Below, one piece after another: positions 11,128-21,775 of a stretch of DNA of 64,000 nt. Below the pieces are notes generated by a model that worked only from the letters and a program-made list of their open reading frames with translations, ran no database searches and had not been told where the DNA came from. The translations under genes were made by a program, and so were the position numbers. How positions within the stretch are numbered: position 1 is the first letter of the stretch; the number at the start of each line of letters is the position of its first letter. The stretch is from positions 6,856 through 70,855 of the forward strand of contig NW_006498572.1 in the NCBI RefSeq assembly GCF_000471905.2, written 5' to 3'. This stretch comes from Amborella trichopoda (Eukaryota > Streptophyta > Magnoliopsida > Amborellales > Amborellaceae).

Positions 11128-11519
11128 TCTATTTTTTGTAATTGAAATTTAATCTTTTTTGGGACACATTCATGGTAATTGACAGTATCAATTTGTAAAT
11201 TTTAAGCCAAACTACACATTTTCCTCTCTTTTATTCTGTTAGGAGAATTAAGCGCACACTCTCCCTCGATTTGACATTTGGTACCAATGCCATTGAGAGC
11301 ATTTGGCCCTACCATGTTCCCAAAATCAAACATAAAGCTCCTTCCCTGCCTTTTGTTTTCCCCTCCAAATTACATTTTCCCCCCTGGTTTTTTACATAAT
11401 ACTGCAATCATTCAAAAAGTAAAAACAAATCCAAAAAAAAAGCCCTAAAATTTGAGGGGAAATCAGGCAAGCAATCTAATAAACAAGTCTTATGAAAGCA
11501 CAATGAGAGAGAGAGATGT
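11128..11519. other. Gene-free stretch
   Basis: No recognised gene. The short minus-strand frames at 11476-11765 consist largely of the repeat that follows. Confidence 0.35.
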
Positions 11520-11621
11520 GATCTGGTTGAAGTTTTGAAATAGAGAGAGAGATGATCTGGTTGAAATTTTGAAATAGAGAGAGAGATGATCTGGTTGAAG
11601 TTTTGAAATAGAGAAGTAGAG
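11520..11621. repeat. 34-bp minisatellite, 3 copies
   Basis: GATCTGGTTGAAGTTTTGAA plus a GA-rich tail repeats at 11520, 11554 and 11588, nearly identical. The surrounding GAGAGA-rich DNA followed by 'GAATTAGGGTTTGAAG' looks like plant 5'-UTR composition, but I see no following ORF. Confidence 0.85.
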
Positions 11622-12224
11622 AGAGGGCGAATGCGAAATTTTGGACGAGAAGAAAGAGCACAATGTGGGGTTAGGAAGAGAAGGTGGTTGGATCTGGTTG
11701 AGAATTAGGGTTTGAAGTTTCAAGGGGGAGAAAAGAGGGTGAGGGATATATTTTGGGGTTATCAATGTTGTTATTTCTCGAATTATGACTCAATAAGATC
11801 CATTTTACAATATATCTTAATCTTTCGAATCATTCATTTCACCCTCCCTAGTATTACATAAATCTGAACCATTAAATTCACGCTCCAATAACTGATGATT
11901 CTAACCATTAAGTATAGTTGAGAAATCTTTATTTCTGCTCAAACTTAAATGCTGTAGATTTTGCAATTATATGTGTACAAAACCTCATCCTTAAGTCCTT
12001 AAATGTAAGAGAGAGATTTTCTTCATTAGGCATGATACACTAAGAAAAACTTCTCAGCAGAAATAGCTTTCCAAAACAATGACGAGAAGGGCCAGATGAT
12101 GAAAAAGGAAAGAACGTTTGCAGTACTAAAGTTGCCACAATAAGATCTGAAAGTTCCAGGCCATCTTACCATCAAATAGTGGCACGCAATGCATAAGATT
12201 GACAAGATAACAAATTTTTTTTTT
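11622..12224. other. Gene-free stretch
   Basis: No gene or element recognised. Confidence 0.35.
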
Positions 12225-12568
12225 TTGGTAGAAGCCAATGTCGTCAGATTCGCTTTTGGAGTCTTCTTCGATTTGGTGAAAATAAAGCAATTCGGTGCTT
12301 CGGCTGATTCGGGAGGAAGACTTCGAACTTTTTTTTTTAATTTAATATAAATAAATTAGATATTTATATATAATATATAAAAAAATGAAAATATTTTTTT
12401 TAAAAAAAACCTTTTATATAGGTAATTCTTTTCTCTGACCGAAGCAACCCGAATAGGCCCGAATCTGACCGAAATGAAAACACTTCTCTTCGCTTCGGTT
12501 TATGCTTAAAAACCAAAACCTTCGGTCTCATTGGCCGAAGCGAAGCGAATTTGATAACATTGGTAGAA
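12225..12568. mobile_element. MITE with 9-bp direct repeats (Mutator-like?)
   Basis: The exact direct repeat TTGGTAGAA flanks the unit at 12225-12233 and 12560-12568. Internal ends are inverted: TGTCGTCAGATTCGCTT (12239) against TGTTATCAAATTCGCTT (minus strand, ending 12559). Subterminal CCGAAGC/GCTTCGG motifs recur on both sides of an AT-rich middle. A 9-bp duplication fits a Mutator-like element, but a few bases lie between the direct repeat and the left TIR, so the superfamily is uncertain. Confidence 0.6.
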
Positions 12569-13111
12569 ACATTGAAGGACTTTACTCTTTTATTACTAAC
12601 CAAAAATGCAGTGGCTTAAAGGATGGTGAATTTTTTGTTAAAGTATCATAAAGAAAGGTAGCTCTAGGCTAAAAATACAGGAACACATATCCAAACGATG
12701 ACGCAGTAGCTCAAAATTTCTAACTGCATACCTAAGCATTCTCTAAATTCACAAAGTGATTCCTTAAGTTGGAAGAATCATAGATATGGCACGGACCATG
12801 GGAGGTAGTAAAACGGGGATGTTGGTTTGTACATATTGGCCATAGAGCTAGAAAAGAAACATCACAATCAATAGGCACATCAATGGTTTGTCCATTTGAT
12901 TCTTCAAAAAAGTAGCTCACTTTACCTTTAAAGTTATGATATTTCTGCATAAGTGAAAGATGGAATGATGCTTAAAAATAATATTATGAAACATAAAAAA
13001 ATATAGAGAAATTATGAGCAAGCATTGATTGGATAAAATAAAACTATAGCTTTAATGTACGACATGTTACACTTATATGTTTAGCAGAAACAAGAAAGAC
13101 ATAAACATCCA
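12569..13111. other. Gene-free stretch
   Basis: No gene or element recognised. Confidence 0.35.
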
Positions 13112-13267
13112 GCAATCTCACAAAAGCAAGAAAATTTCCTCCAAAACACAGTAATCTCACAAAAGCAAGAAAATTTCCTCCAAAACACAGTAATCTCACA
13201 AAAGCAAGAAAATTTCCTCCAAAACACAGTAATCTCACAAAAGCAAGAAAATTTCCTCCAAAACACA
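13112..13267. repeat. 39-bp minisatellite, 4 near-identical copies
   Basis: Units start at 13112, 13151, 13190 and 13229, each with AATCTCACAAAAGCAAG and AAAATTTCCTCCAAAACACA. The unit is a multiple of three, so it keeps minus-strand frames open and creates a spurious repeat protein. The lack of spacers and direct head-to-tail copies exclude a CRISPR array. Confidence 0.95.
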
Positions 13268-13489
13268 ATACACAGACAATACTGATACACAAAAGAAATG
13301 AATAGAATGGCAAGAATATACAAACTTAAATTTCCCTCTCACACGTACACATGCACATATACAAAAAAAAGATCCGAATGGCATTGCATAATAGAGAAGA
13401 GAGAAAGAATGGAGTGTACCTGTGAACAAAATGAAGAGATCTTTGAGACTGCTACCAATCTTTGCAGATAAACTACACACACATAAAGC

Positions 13490-13745
13490 ACGTCGTATTT
13501 ATTTATTATTTTTTATCGAAAAATTATTGTTAATATTTTTTATAGGTGCGCTCCAATGAGAAGATGACATGTACCAAATTTCATATTCAAAAAAATTATA
13601 TTAAAAAAACTAAAACTAAAATACTTTGAGTCGACGGATCTAAGATCAAATGGTGAGTAGCTCTCTTGATAAAAAATGAATGGCTGGATGGTAGGGAGAA
13701 CATAGAACTTCTATGTTGTAGGGGAAACATAAAAAGCCTTTCCTT
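13490..13745. mobile_element. Truncated MITE relic with the common core
   Basis: TTTTTATAGGTGCGCTCC then GAGAAGATGACATGTACC and AAATTTCATATT match the core of the other elements. The right end (GTAGGGGAAACATAAAAAGC) resembles that of the 7085-7495 relic. The left arm is missing. Confidence 0.5.
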
Positions 13746-14531
13746 AAATCAATTTACCAATAGTTTATATACCTCTTTTTGGGCCTCTCATTGAAGGTAT
13801 TTCTACAAGTATTGCTTTTGAGCATTTGGTACACCCGTCGTACCAATAATTTGTTCAATATTTGAGCAATGGTGCCTTTTATTTCAGCTAGCATTGTGCC
13901 TGTTATAAAGGAGAAATGAACTGGTGATATAAGTAGGAACATTAATAATCTGAAGTGATAAATTTAATGCAAGTATGGTATGAGATGTTTATGGAATCGG
14001 TTGAGCATGAAAAAAAATTAACTGCCTGATATTCTCGAAAGTTGTTTGTTGAATTGCCATAAAAGATTGTTGTTCAACTGGCTTCTTGTGGAGAGCAAAG
14101 AAGAGGAAGATGATGTAGAGGTTGAGAGAGGAAGGTTTTGGGGATTGTTGCAAAGAATATATTTTAAGAGATGACTGATACGAGAGGTATCTATATTTAG
14201 AATAACAATAAGAATTTTTTTTGTTTTACAGAGATGCCAAAGACTGCAATGTGGGATGTGTAGAAGAAGTAATCATCTTTCTTATATACATTGAATTTGC
14301 ATAAATATCTATGGGATTAAATGGGTAGTATTAGAGTAAAAATCTGTGAGATTAAATGAGTAATATTAGAGAGTATAATAATATATTAATATTTTTAAAG
14401 GTCGATGAGGTTTACGAGATTTGACCTTCTCTGAATTCCTGGCAAGGCGTTCCCATAAAGTCAATCGGAGATTTTGATTTCAATTTATCTTAAAATATTA
14501 AATACCTTTAATTTATCAGCCATATAATTCT
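13746..14531. other. Gene-free stretch
   Basis: AT-rich; no supported coding sequence. Confidence 0.35.
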
Positions 14532-14825
14532 CTAGGATGAAGTTGATGACGGAATGCAGTCTCGGATTTCTTTGATTACCCAGAAATATCTATATAAACA
14601 GTAAAAAGCTAAGCTATTGGATATATATGTAGGTGATGATAATGTTGAATGTGATACATAAATTGTTTCTGTCGGAAAATCTTCATTATTTTCTTCCTCG
14701 CAGATTATGGTTTTTATATGTATGACAATGTCAAACTCATTTGAAACTAATGTGTTGTGCAAGAGTGATATTGAATCTTGCGTTAGAAATTTTGTAGACC
14801 ACTCCTTTAAGTATCGAGGGAACAA
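14532..14825 (-). CDS. Unassigned ORF, 97 codons, doubtful
   Basis: An open minus-strand frame beginning MFPRYLKEWSTKFLTQDSI. The open frame continues upstream of this Met to about 14870, next to a 'CGGGTACAAGAAATTGG' stretch where a splice site could lie. No motif recognised. It could be a last exon of a lost gene or chance. I list it only because the frame stays open in AT-rich DNA. Confidence 0.15.
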   Translation of the reverse strand: MFPRYLKEWSTKFLTQDSISLLHNTLVSNEFDIVIHIKTIICEEENNEDFPTETIYVSHSTLSSPTYISNSLAFYCLYRYFWVIKEIRDCIPSSTSS

Positions 14826-14950
14826 TGAAAAGTCTTGATAAAATTTGGAAGCACCAATTTCTTGTACCCGTGAACAATAGAGTAATTAGAGAATCAATGA
14901 TGTAAGTTTGGACAAAAGTCAATAAAATTTAGTTGGGAGATACTACAAAA

Positions 14951-15390
14951 CGCTTAGAGGCAAAAATGAACAGGAATTTCGTCTATCCTCATCACCATCC
15001 AAACTTTATCGCACGATCACAGTTGTCTGGCAGTATTTCAATTTTTTTTTTTTATTAATCGGAATGATTTGAAATTTAGAACATGTGTACATCTTAATGA
15101 GACATATCTAATCAAAATATGAAAAAAAAAAATTCGCAAAATATAAATTAACCAAAATACCCCCAAAATTTTCGAGGGTATTTTGATCAATTTATATTTT
15201 ACGAATTATTTTTTTCATATTTTTATTAGGTGCGTCTCACTAAGATGTACACATGCCCTAAATTTCAAATAATTTGGATTTGTAGAAAGCAAATGAAAAT
15301 TGAAGCACTACCAGACAACTATGACCATGCGATGAAGTTTTGATGGTGATGAGGGTAGACGAAATCACTGTTCATTTTCGCCTATAGGCG
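14951..15390. mobile_element. Near-palindromic 440-bp MITE
   Basis: The whole element is two mirror arms. Left CGCTTAGAGGCAAAAATGAA and TCGTCTATCCTCATCACCAT match right ATGGTGATGAGGGTAGACGA and TTCATTTTCGCCTATAGGCG. The arms meet near 15170 in CCAAAATACCCCCAAAATTT / CGAGGGTATTTTGATCAATT. The right arm carries TTTTTATTAGGTGCGTCTC and ATTTCAAATAATTTGGATTT, the core shared with the TA-tract MITEs although the outer ends differ. No target-site duplication seen. Confidence 0.85.
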
Positions 15391-15525
15391 TTGGAAAGAA
15401 TTTTCCAATTTAGCTATTTTAGGTACCTGTGTATTAAGGAACACTGATCTGATGAATTGTTTTTGAGGTTCATTTCTGAATGACCATTTTTGTGAGATAT
15501 GAAACGGTCTACATATGAGAGAAAC

Positions 15526-15659
15526 NNNNNNNNNNNNNNNNNNNNNNNNNNNNNNNNNNNNNNNNNNNNNNNNNNNNNNNNNNNNNNNNNNNNNNNNNNN
15601 NNNNNNNNNNNNNNNNNNNNNNNNNNNNNNNNNNNNNNNNNNNNNNNNNNNNNNNNNNN
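15526..15659. other. Assembly gap (134 N)
   Basis: A run of N next to the outer end of the left arm of the large palindrome. Frames spanning it are meaningless. Confidence 1.
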
Positions 15660-17023
15660 AAAATTTTTTTGTTGAAATCTGTGGTTGTCATTGCAATTTA
15701 TTTATTTATTTGTTTTTTTTTTTTATTATAGCCTCAATTTTGATCCATTTTTTGTAAATTTTAAGGCATTTTGAAGCTACTGATTTTGTCCATAAGATCA
15801 TGACGTTAATTTTATGATTGAACATGATTTTTAGGTTGATTTCGCTAGATATATATTGATACATTTTACGGTTTTTTGAATAATTAAGTTTAAATTAATT
15901 TGCTGATTAAAATTGTGAATTTTGACAAATATATGTTCTTGAGACACAGTATAATAATACATTCTTTTCTATTTTCTCATAGTATTCAATTCTATGTCAT
16001 GAATTCATAATTATCATGAGAAAAGAACATATATTTTTCAATTTTATTGTCAAATTTTTAATACAATAAAATGTATGTTGTCATTACATAATTAAATTAC
16101 TCTTGATACATAAAATATATGTATGTTCTTGATACATAATTTATAATTTAATTATTTTCCTTAATAAAATTAGAGATTTTGACAAATATAAGTTCTTCTT
16201 TCTCTCAGTATAAAAATACATTTTTTCGATTTTCTTGTAATTATATTCAATGCTATGTCATGAATATATAATTATCATGCAAAAAAACTTGTATTTTTCG
16301 TTTTATTGTCAATTTTTTTAATGCAATAAAATGTACATCCAATATGCATAATTATATTACTCTTGACTGTGATATTTGAAATAATGTGACATTCCATGCT
16401 CAACATAGTATCTTCTTATCCTATAGATGATTTTATATTATGTTAATCTGCTAGAATTATTCTTGTTTGGAAAAATGTGACGTTCCATACTCAACATAGA
16501 TCACTTATTGTAATGAGAACATAACTTTTAAACGAAAAAAATATATTTTGGGTTTGATGCCCAAAACACAGATGTCACTTGACTCAAGGGACATCCGTGG
16601 GTCACAAAAATACCATGATATTTTCTCAAGAATTAACAAAATGTTAAAATAGTTTTCACATTCCAGTCCAACTTTCGGTATGATTTTCTGACCATTTGCA
16701 TACTCAACAGTCATCATGACGTCCAAATCGAAGGACCTTGCATGGCAGCATGGGGTCAAAGTCGATCCAAACAACAAAGACAATAATATGTAAATATTGC
16801 CAAAAAGTCATAGCTAGTGGCATAAACTAGTTGATGCAGCATTTGGCAGGGGTTAGGGGGGAAGTCGCTCCGTGTGATCGTATACCTGCTGACATCAGGA
16901 GACAGATGTCAGTTCTTCGCAAGGCTTATAAGGGTAAGAACATAGCTAGAGAGAAGATGAATGAGGAGATCGCCCGACTATATGTGCCAACACTTCGACC
17001 AAGACACATAAGCTGCAATGAGA

Positions 17024-17934
17024 GCCAGCCTGGAAGAAATACACCAACGGGAGAGCGTGACAGGTATGTATGGAGGGCCCGATATGAGATTATATGGAAG
17101 TCAAAGATTGTACAGTTGGTCCGACCCGAGAATGTATGGAAGGCCCGACCCAAGCATGTATGGTGGGCCGACCCAAGCATGTATGGAGGGCCTAGCAGAG
17201 GGGCACCTGGTGCCACTGCAAGAGCTAAAGGGTTTTTTGGGGCAACCTCATCCCATGATGTAGAGGAGATTACTTATGACCTGTCTTGCATGAGAGGAGC
17301 ACACATTAAATCTGTGATGCTAAGAGATTTGTGGTTAATCCATTCACCTCAAGGCATAAATTTCAACAAACGACCCTAAAAAACATGGTCAAAGGGGCAT
17401 GTGATATAATGGTAAGGGGCATAGGGAAATGGTGGTATGATAATGCGATCCCCTTAATCCTTCCAAGAGTCAGCTTGGAAGAAATGCACCAACAGGAGAG
17501 CGAGACTGGTATGTATGGAGGGTCTGGTCTGAGATTATATGGAGGGACTAGCCAGAGTATGTATGGAGGGCCAGGCCAAAGCATGTATGGTGGGTTCGGC
17601 TTGAGCATGTATGGAGGGCTTGACCAAAGCATGTATGGTGGGCTCGACCCATGCATATATGGAGAGCCTAACAGAGGAGCACCTGATGCCACTTCAAGAG
17701 CTGAGGGGTTGTCTGGGGCAAGCTCATCCCATGATGTCAAAGAGATTACTCATGGCCTGTTTAGCATGAGGAGCACACAACAAAGCGGTGAGGCCAACGA
17801 GGGCCGAGGCTGATCCATTCACCTCAAGCTATAAATTTCAACAAATGACCCTAAAAAGCATGGTAAAAAGGGCATGTGATATAATGGCACGGAGCATAAG
17901 GAAATGGTGGTATGATAATGAGATCCCTTTAATG
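17024..17934 (+). repeat. 445-bp tandem duplication inside the left hAT copy
   Basis: GCCAGCCTGGAAGAAAT at 17024 recurs as GTCAGCTTGGAAGAAAT at 17469. Both units run through the MYGG repeats, the SHDVEEIT/SHDVKEIT block and GGGAAATGGTGGTATGATAA / AGGAAATGGTGGTATGATAA. The units are diverged by substitutions, so the duplication is not recent. Confidence 0.85.
17505..17675 (+). repeat. 30-bp MYGG-coding minisatellite
   Basis: About five to six units of the form 'AGCATGTATGG(A/T)GGGCC(C/T)' encoding SMYGGxxx-like decapeptides, in the transposase linker. A shorter run exists in the first duplicate (about 17060-17200), and remnants are on the opposite arm (20930-21050 and 21370-21420). Confidence 0.8.
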
Positions 17935-19191
17935 AAGCCAATAGCCCATATTACACCTTTATGGTCATTAGAATTCAGAATGCAAGGCCTGGGGTGAAGC
18001 CTCATACAACATATGAGCTTAGTGGGTTAATCTTAGATGCAGAAGTAGAAGATACTAACAAATGGATGGGTGATCTTTAGGAAAGTTGGTTGAGAATGGT
18101 GCGTTACCATCATAAGTGACCGTTGGTGGGACAAAACCAATCATAAAGACTTCCTGAACTTTTTGATTTATTGCCCGTGCAGTACAACATTCTTATCCAA
18201 TAGAGATGTCTCTGGGGTGATGAAAGAAGCGAAGTTCCTGACATAATTATTAGACCAGATAGTTGACGAGGTGGGAGAGAAGAATGTGATCCAAATTGTT
18301 TCAGCAGGGTCGAAATCGATGAAAAAAGACAACATTTAGTGTGGACCCCGTGTACTGCTCATTGTATCGATCTCATATTAGAGGAGATTAACCGGCTTTG
18401 AGACTCTCGCCTCAGCAAGATCCATCACAAAATTTATCTACAACCACTCTAGGATCCTTTATATGATGAAAGAGTATACTGGAGGGAGTTAACTAGGTCT
18501 ACTATCACCCACTTCTTGACGGACTACCTAGCGATGAACTCTATTGTACAATCGCAAGCCGTATTGAGGAGGATGTTCAACAGTGAGGCGTGGAAAAAGT
18601 ACAAACTTGCAAAGTCCCGTGAAGGACGAAATGTTGAGGCCACAATCTCTGATAAGATGTTCTGGAAAAGCTGTGCCAACATTGATTTCGCAACTAGTCC
18701 TTTGATAACATTATTGAGCATGGTGGATGGTGAAAAGAAATCCATCATGAGGATCCTATATGAAGGGATAGAGAGGGTGGAGAGTTCTATTAAGGAAAAG
18801 TACCATTTTGCCCCTAAAGTGGTAGAAATCAAAGAAAGAAAGTAGAAAACTCAACTGGGTGACCCGATCCACTATATAAGTGAAATGTCTATTTATATGT
18901 TCATAAAATTTAGATTAAAATATTTCATCGATGTCAATTTAAATGGTTTCTCCATCTGTGTATTATATTGGTTTCTACTTTTAAATGGTTTCTCCATTTG
19001 TGTAATATATAGGTTCTTACTTCAACCGTAGTTGTTTCTACGCCGTGCCTATTTGTCCTGACTATGTTATCGAGTGGGTGAAATATATTATCAAGAGGTT
19101 GGAGAGGAATCATAGATCCCAATTAGCAGCACTGAGTGAGGTAACATTTAACAATTTTTATAGCCTATAAAAATTTCATTAACCTGATGCA

Positions 19192-19218
19192 ATCACCTCA
19201 AGAGGGGCACATGTCTGG
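19192..19218. other. 27-bp spacer at the palindrome centre
   Basis: CCTGATGCA ends at 19191 and TGCATCAGG begins at 19219. The 27 bp between form the loop of a hairpin with arms of about 3.5-3.9 kb. Confidence 0.85.
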
Positions 19219-21775
19219 TGCATCAGGTTCATGGAATTATACGCTACAACAACTGTTAGATGTTACCTCATCCAGTGCTGCTAATTGGGATCTACAGTTC
19301 CTCTGCAACCTTTTAATAATATATTTCACCCCCTCGATGACATTGTCAGGAATAATAGGCATAGCGTAGAAACAACAGGGGTTGAAGTAGAAACCTATAC
19401 AATACAAAGATGGAGAAACCATTTAAATTGACCTCGATGAAATATTTTAAATCTAAACTTTATAAGCATATAAATAGAAGACCCTCCCTATAGTGCGCCC
19501 GTCCTTGAATTATTGGGTCATGCAATACTTATTGAATAAAAAAAACCAAATGAATTTCGACCCCATTGTAGTTCTCAATCATTTCATCGCACTGGGCATG
19601 GCTGAACCATCTACGATGGGGGGAGCAACGATGAACAGGGGAGAAGCTTAAATACGAGGATACGCTCTCACATCAGTTTTTTTGTAGAAAGCTCGACATT
19701 TCACCTACATAGTGGATTGGGTGGTGCAATTGATTTTTCCACCTTCTTTCTATGATTTCTACCACTGTAGAGACAAAACTGCACTTCTCCTGAATAGATC
19801 TCTTCGTTTTCTCTATCCCTTCATAAAGGATCCCCAAGGTGGATTTCTTGTCACCATCAACCATTCATAATAGTGTTACTAAAGAAGGACTTGTGAAACC
19901 GATGTTGGCACACCTGCCCTAGAATATCTTATCAGAGATTATGGCCTCAACATTTTGTCCCTCACGAGACTTTGGAAGTTTGTCCTTTGTCCACTCCTCA
20001 TTAGTGAACATCCTATTCCATGCAGTTTGCCATTGTACAATAAAGTTCATGACCAAGTAGTCCATCACGAAACGGGTATAGCGGGCTTGATTAACTCTCT
20101 GCCAGTATACTATCTCATTAAATAAAGGATTCTGGAGTGGTTATAGATAAATTTTATGATTGACCTTGCCGATGCGAGACCCTCTTTCACATTCTTGAGC
20201 CCACCAATCTCCTCCACTATGAGATCAATATAATGGGCAGTTCAAGGGGTCCATACCAAAGCCCTAGTATTAACTTTTTTCCATCAATTTCAACCTTGTT
20301 GAAACACAAGCCCTGGTTTTATTTGTAACAACCTGAACCACATGCTTCTCTTCCACATTCTCAATTATTTTGTCAAATAGTTGTGCAATGAACTTCACTT
20401 CTTTCTATCACCCAAGAGATATCTCTACTGAACAAGAAGGTCGTACCATGTGGGAAATAAACTAGAAAGTTTAATTAGTTTTTCTAATTGACTTTGTCCC
20501 ACCAACCGTCACTCATGATGGTGACTTTAAGATCCGCAATCCATTTTTAAAATATTTTCTACCTCCGCATCCAAGATTGCCCCACTAAGCGCATATATTG
20601 TAGGGGGCTTTACCCCAAGGCATGCTTTTTGAATTTTAGCGACCATAGAGGGTAAAATGGGCTATTGTCTAAATTAAAAGGGATCACATTATCATACCAC
20701 CATTTTCCTATGCACCTTGCCATTAAACTACGTGCACCTTTTATCATGCATTTTAGGATCATTTGTTGAGATTTATGTTTCAAGGCTAATGAATCACCCT
20801 CAACCATTGGCCCCATCGATCTACTGCGTGCTCCTCTCATGCTAGATAGACTAGGAGTAATGTCCTCTACATCGTGGGACCAGGCTGCTCCAAACGACCC
20901 CTCTGCTGTTGAACTGGCATCAGGTGCCCCTGTGCTAGGCCCTCCATACATGCTCGGGTCGCATCTCCGTGCATGCATGGCCAGACCCTCCATATATACT
21001 CAAGGTGGGTCCTCCATACAATTCAGATCGAAGCCTCCATATATAATTATCCGCTCTCTTGCTGGTGCACTTCATCCAAGCTGGCTCTCATTGCAATGTC
21101 CGTGTCGTGGTCGAATTACTGGTTTGGATGTACCCCACCTGAAGGCACATCTAGGCTGACGATCTCCTCATTCATCTTCTCTTTCGCTATCTTCTTATCC
21201 TTATAAGCCTTGAGAAGAGCCGCCATCTGTTTCCTGTTACCAAGTACATGGATGCACAGAGCAACTTCCCTCCTTACTCCTACCAAATGTTGCTTGAACC
21301 AGTTTATGCCACTACTTATGATCTTTTGACAATAGTTACGAATTACTGTCTTTCCTGTTTGGATTAGGTAGCCCTCCATACATGCTCAGATCAGGCCCTC
21401 CATACACGCCCAGACCGCTCTCCTGCCAATGCACTTCTTCCAAGCTGGCTCTCATTGCAATCTCCATGTCGTGGTCGAATTACGGGTTTGGATCCACCCC
21501 ACCTGATGGCACATATAAGCTGGCAATCTCCTCATTCATCTTCTGTTTGGCTATCTTCTTACCCTTGTAAGCCTTCAGGAGAGCCACCATTTGTTTCGTG
21601 ACGTTGGCAAGTACATGGTTGAACGGAGCGACCTCCCCGTAACCCTTGCTAAATGCTGCTTGAACTGATTTATGCCACTACTTATGCAATAATTACAAAT
21701 ACCTTTGTCTTTCTTGTTTGGATCAACTTTGACCTGATGTTGCCATGCAGGGTCATCCTTAGATTTGGACATCAT
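19219..21775 (-). pseudogene. hAT-like transposase, right copy, broken
   Basis: The same family as the left copy, reading towards it. ATG at 21775 (MMSKSKDDPAWQHQVKVDPN) with finger residues ICNYC and QHLARV. The finger segment appears again at 21379-21116 (NYCQKIISSGINWFKQHL). It is followed by the MYGG linker (20993 down), RCIGKWWYDNVIPF at about 20690, a DGWWDK motif at about 20500, and VDGDKKSTLGILYEGIEKTK at 19864-19805. Multiple frameshifts and stops. The arms differ in which segment was duplicated, so they decayed separately after the inversion arose. Confidence 0.85.
21116..21775 (-). repeat. About 360-bp duplication of the BED-finger segment (right arm)
   Basis: The segment running from 'GTTTGGATCAAC' down to the SLxVPSGG linker occurs twice, at 21775-21420 and 21379-21060, with shared TGGTCGAATTACGGGTTTGG / TGGTCGAATTACTGGTTTGG and CAAGCTGGCTCTCATTGCAA. 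Confidence 0.75.

Larger units (their letters stand above)
15730..19191 (+). repeat. Left arm of the giant hAT palindrome
   Basis: Inverted counterpart of 19219-23105. Matches run from the outer non-coding flank (GATTTCGCTAGATATATATT here, GATTTTGCAAGATACATATT on the minus strand near 23000) through the whole transposase to the inner end AACCTGATGCA at 19181-19191. Substitutions and indels are scattered; each arm also has its own internal duplication. Confidence 0.9.
16716..19191 (+). pseudogene. hAT-like transposase (BED finger + DUF659), left copy, broken
   Basis: Would encode a plant hAT-superfamily transposase, which binds DNA through an N-terminal BED zinc finger and cuts through a RNase-H-like core. 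Seen: ATG at 16716 (MTSKSKDLAWQHGVKVDPN), finger remains (MQHLAGVRGEVAPCD), a linker with EKMNEEI, MYGG repeats, the DUF659 entry motif GKWWYDNAIP, then SDRWWDKTNHKDFLNFL (18115 on), DQIVDEVGEKNVIQIV, and the long C-terminal block at 18516-18845 (VDGEKKSIMRILYEGIE). Stops and frameshifts break it repeatedly, for example the stop in the finger at about 16790. A 445-bp tandem duplication doubles the linker and GKWWYDN region. No intact dimerisation domain was found. Not functional as it stands. Confidence 0.85.

Noticed and set aside
13112..13267. CRISPR-like regular repeats
   Set aside because: Head-to-tail units without spacers in a plant nuclear sequence; a minisatellite.
13044..13323. Repeat proteins (GGNFLAFVRLLCF / WRKFSCFCEITVF)
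   Set aside because: Two frames of the same 39-bp minisatellite; both stay open only because the unit is a multiple of three.
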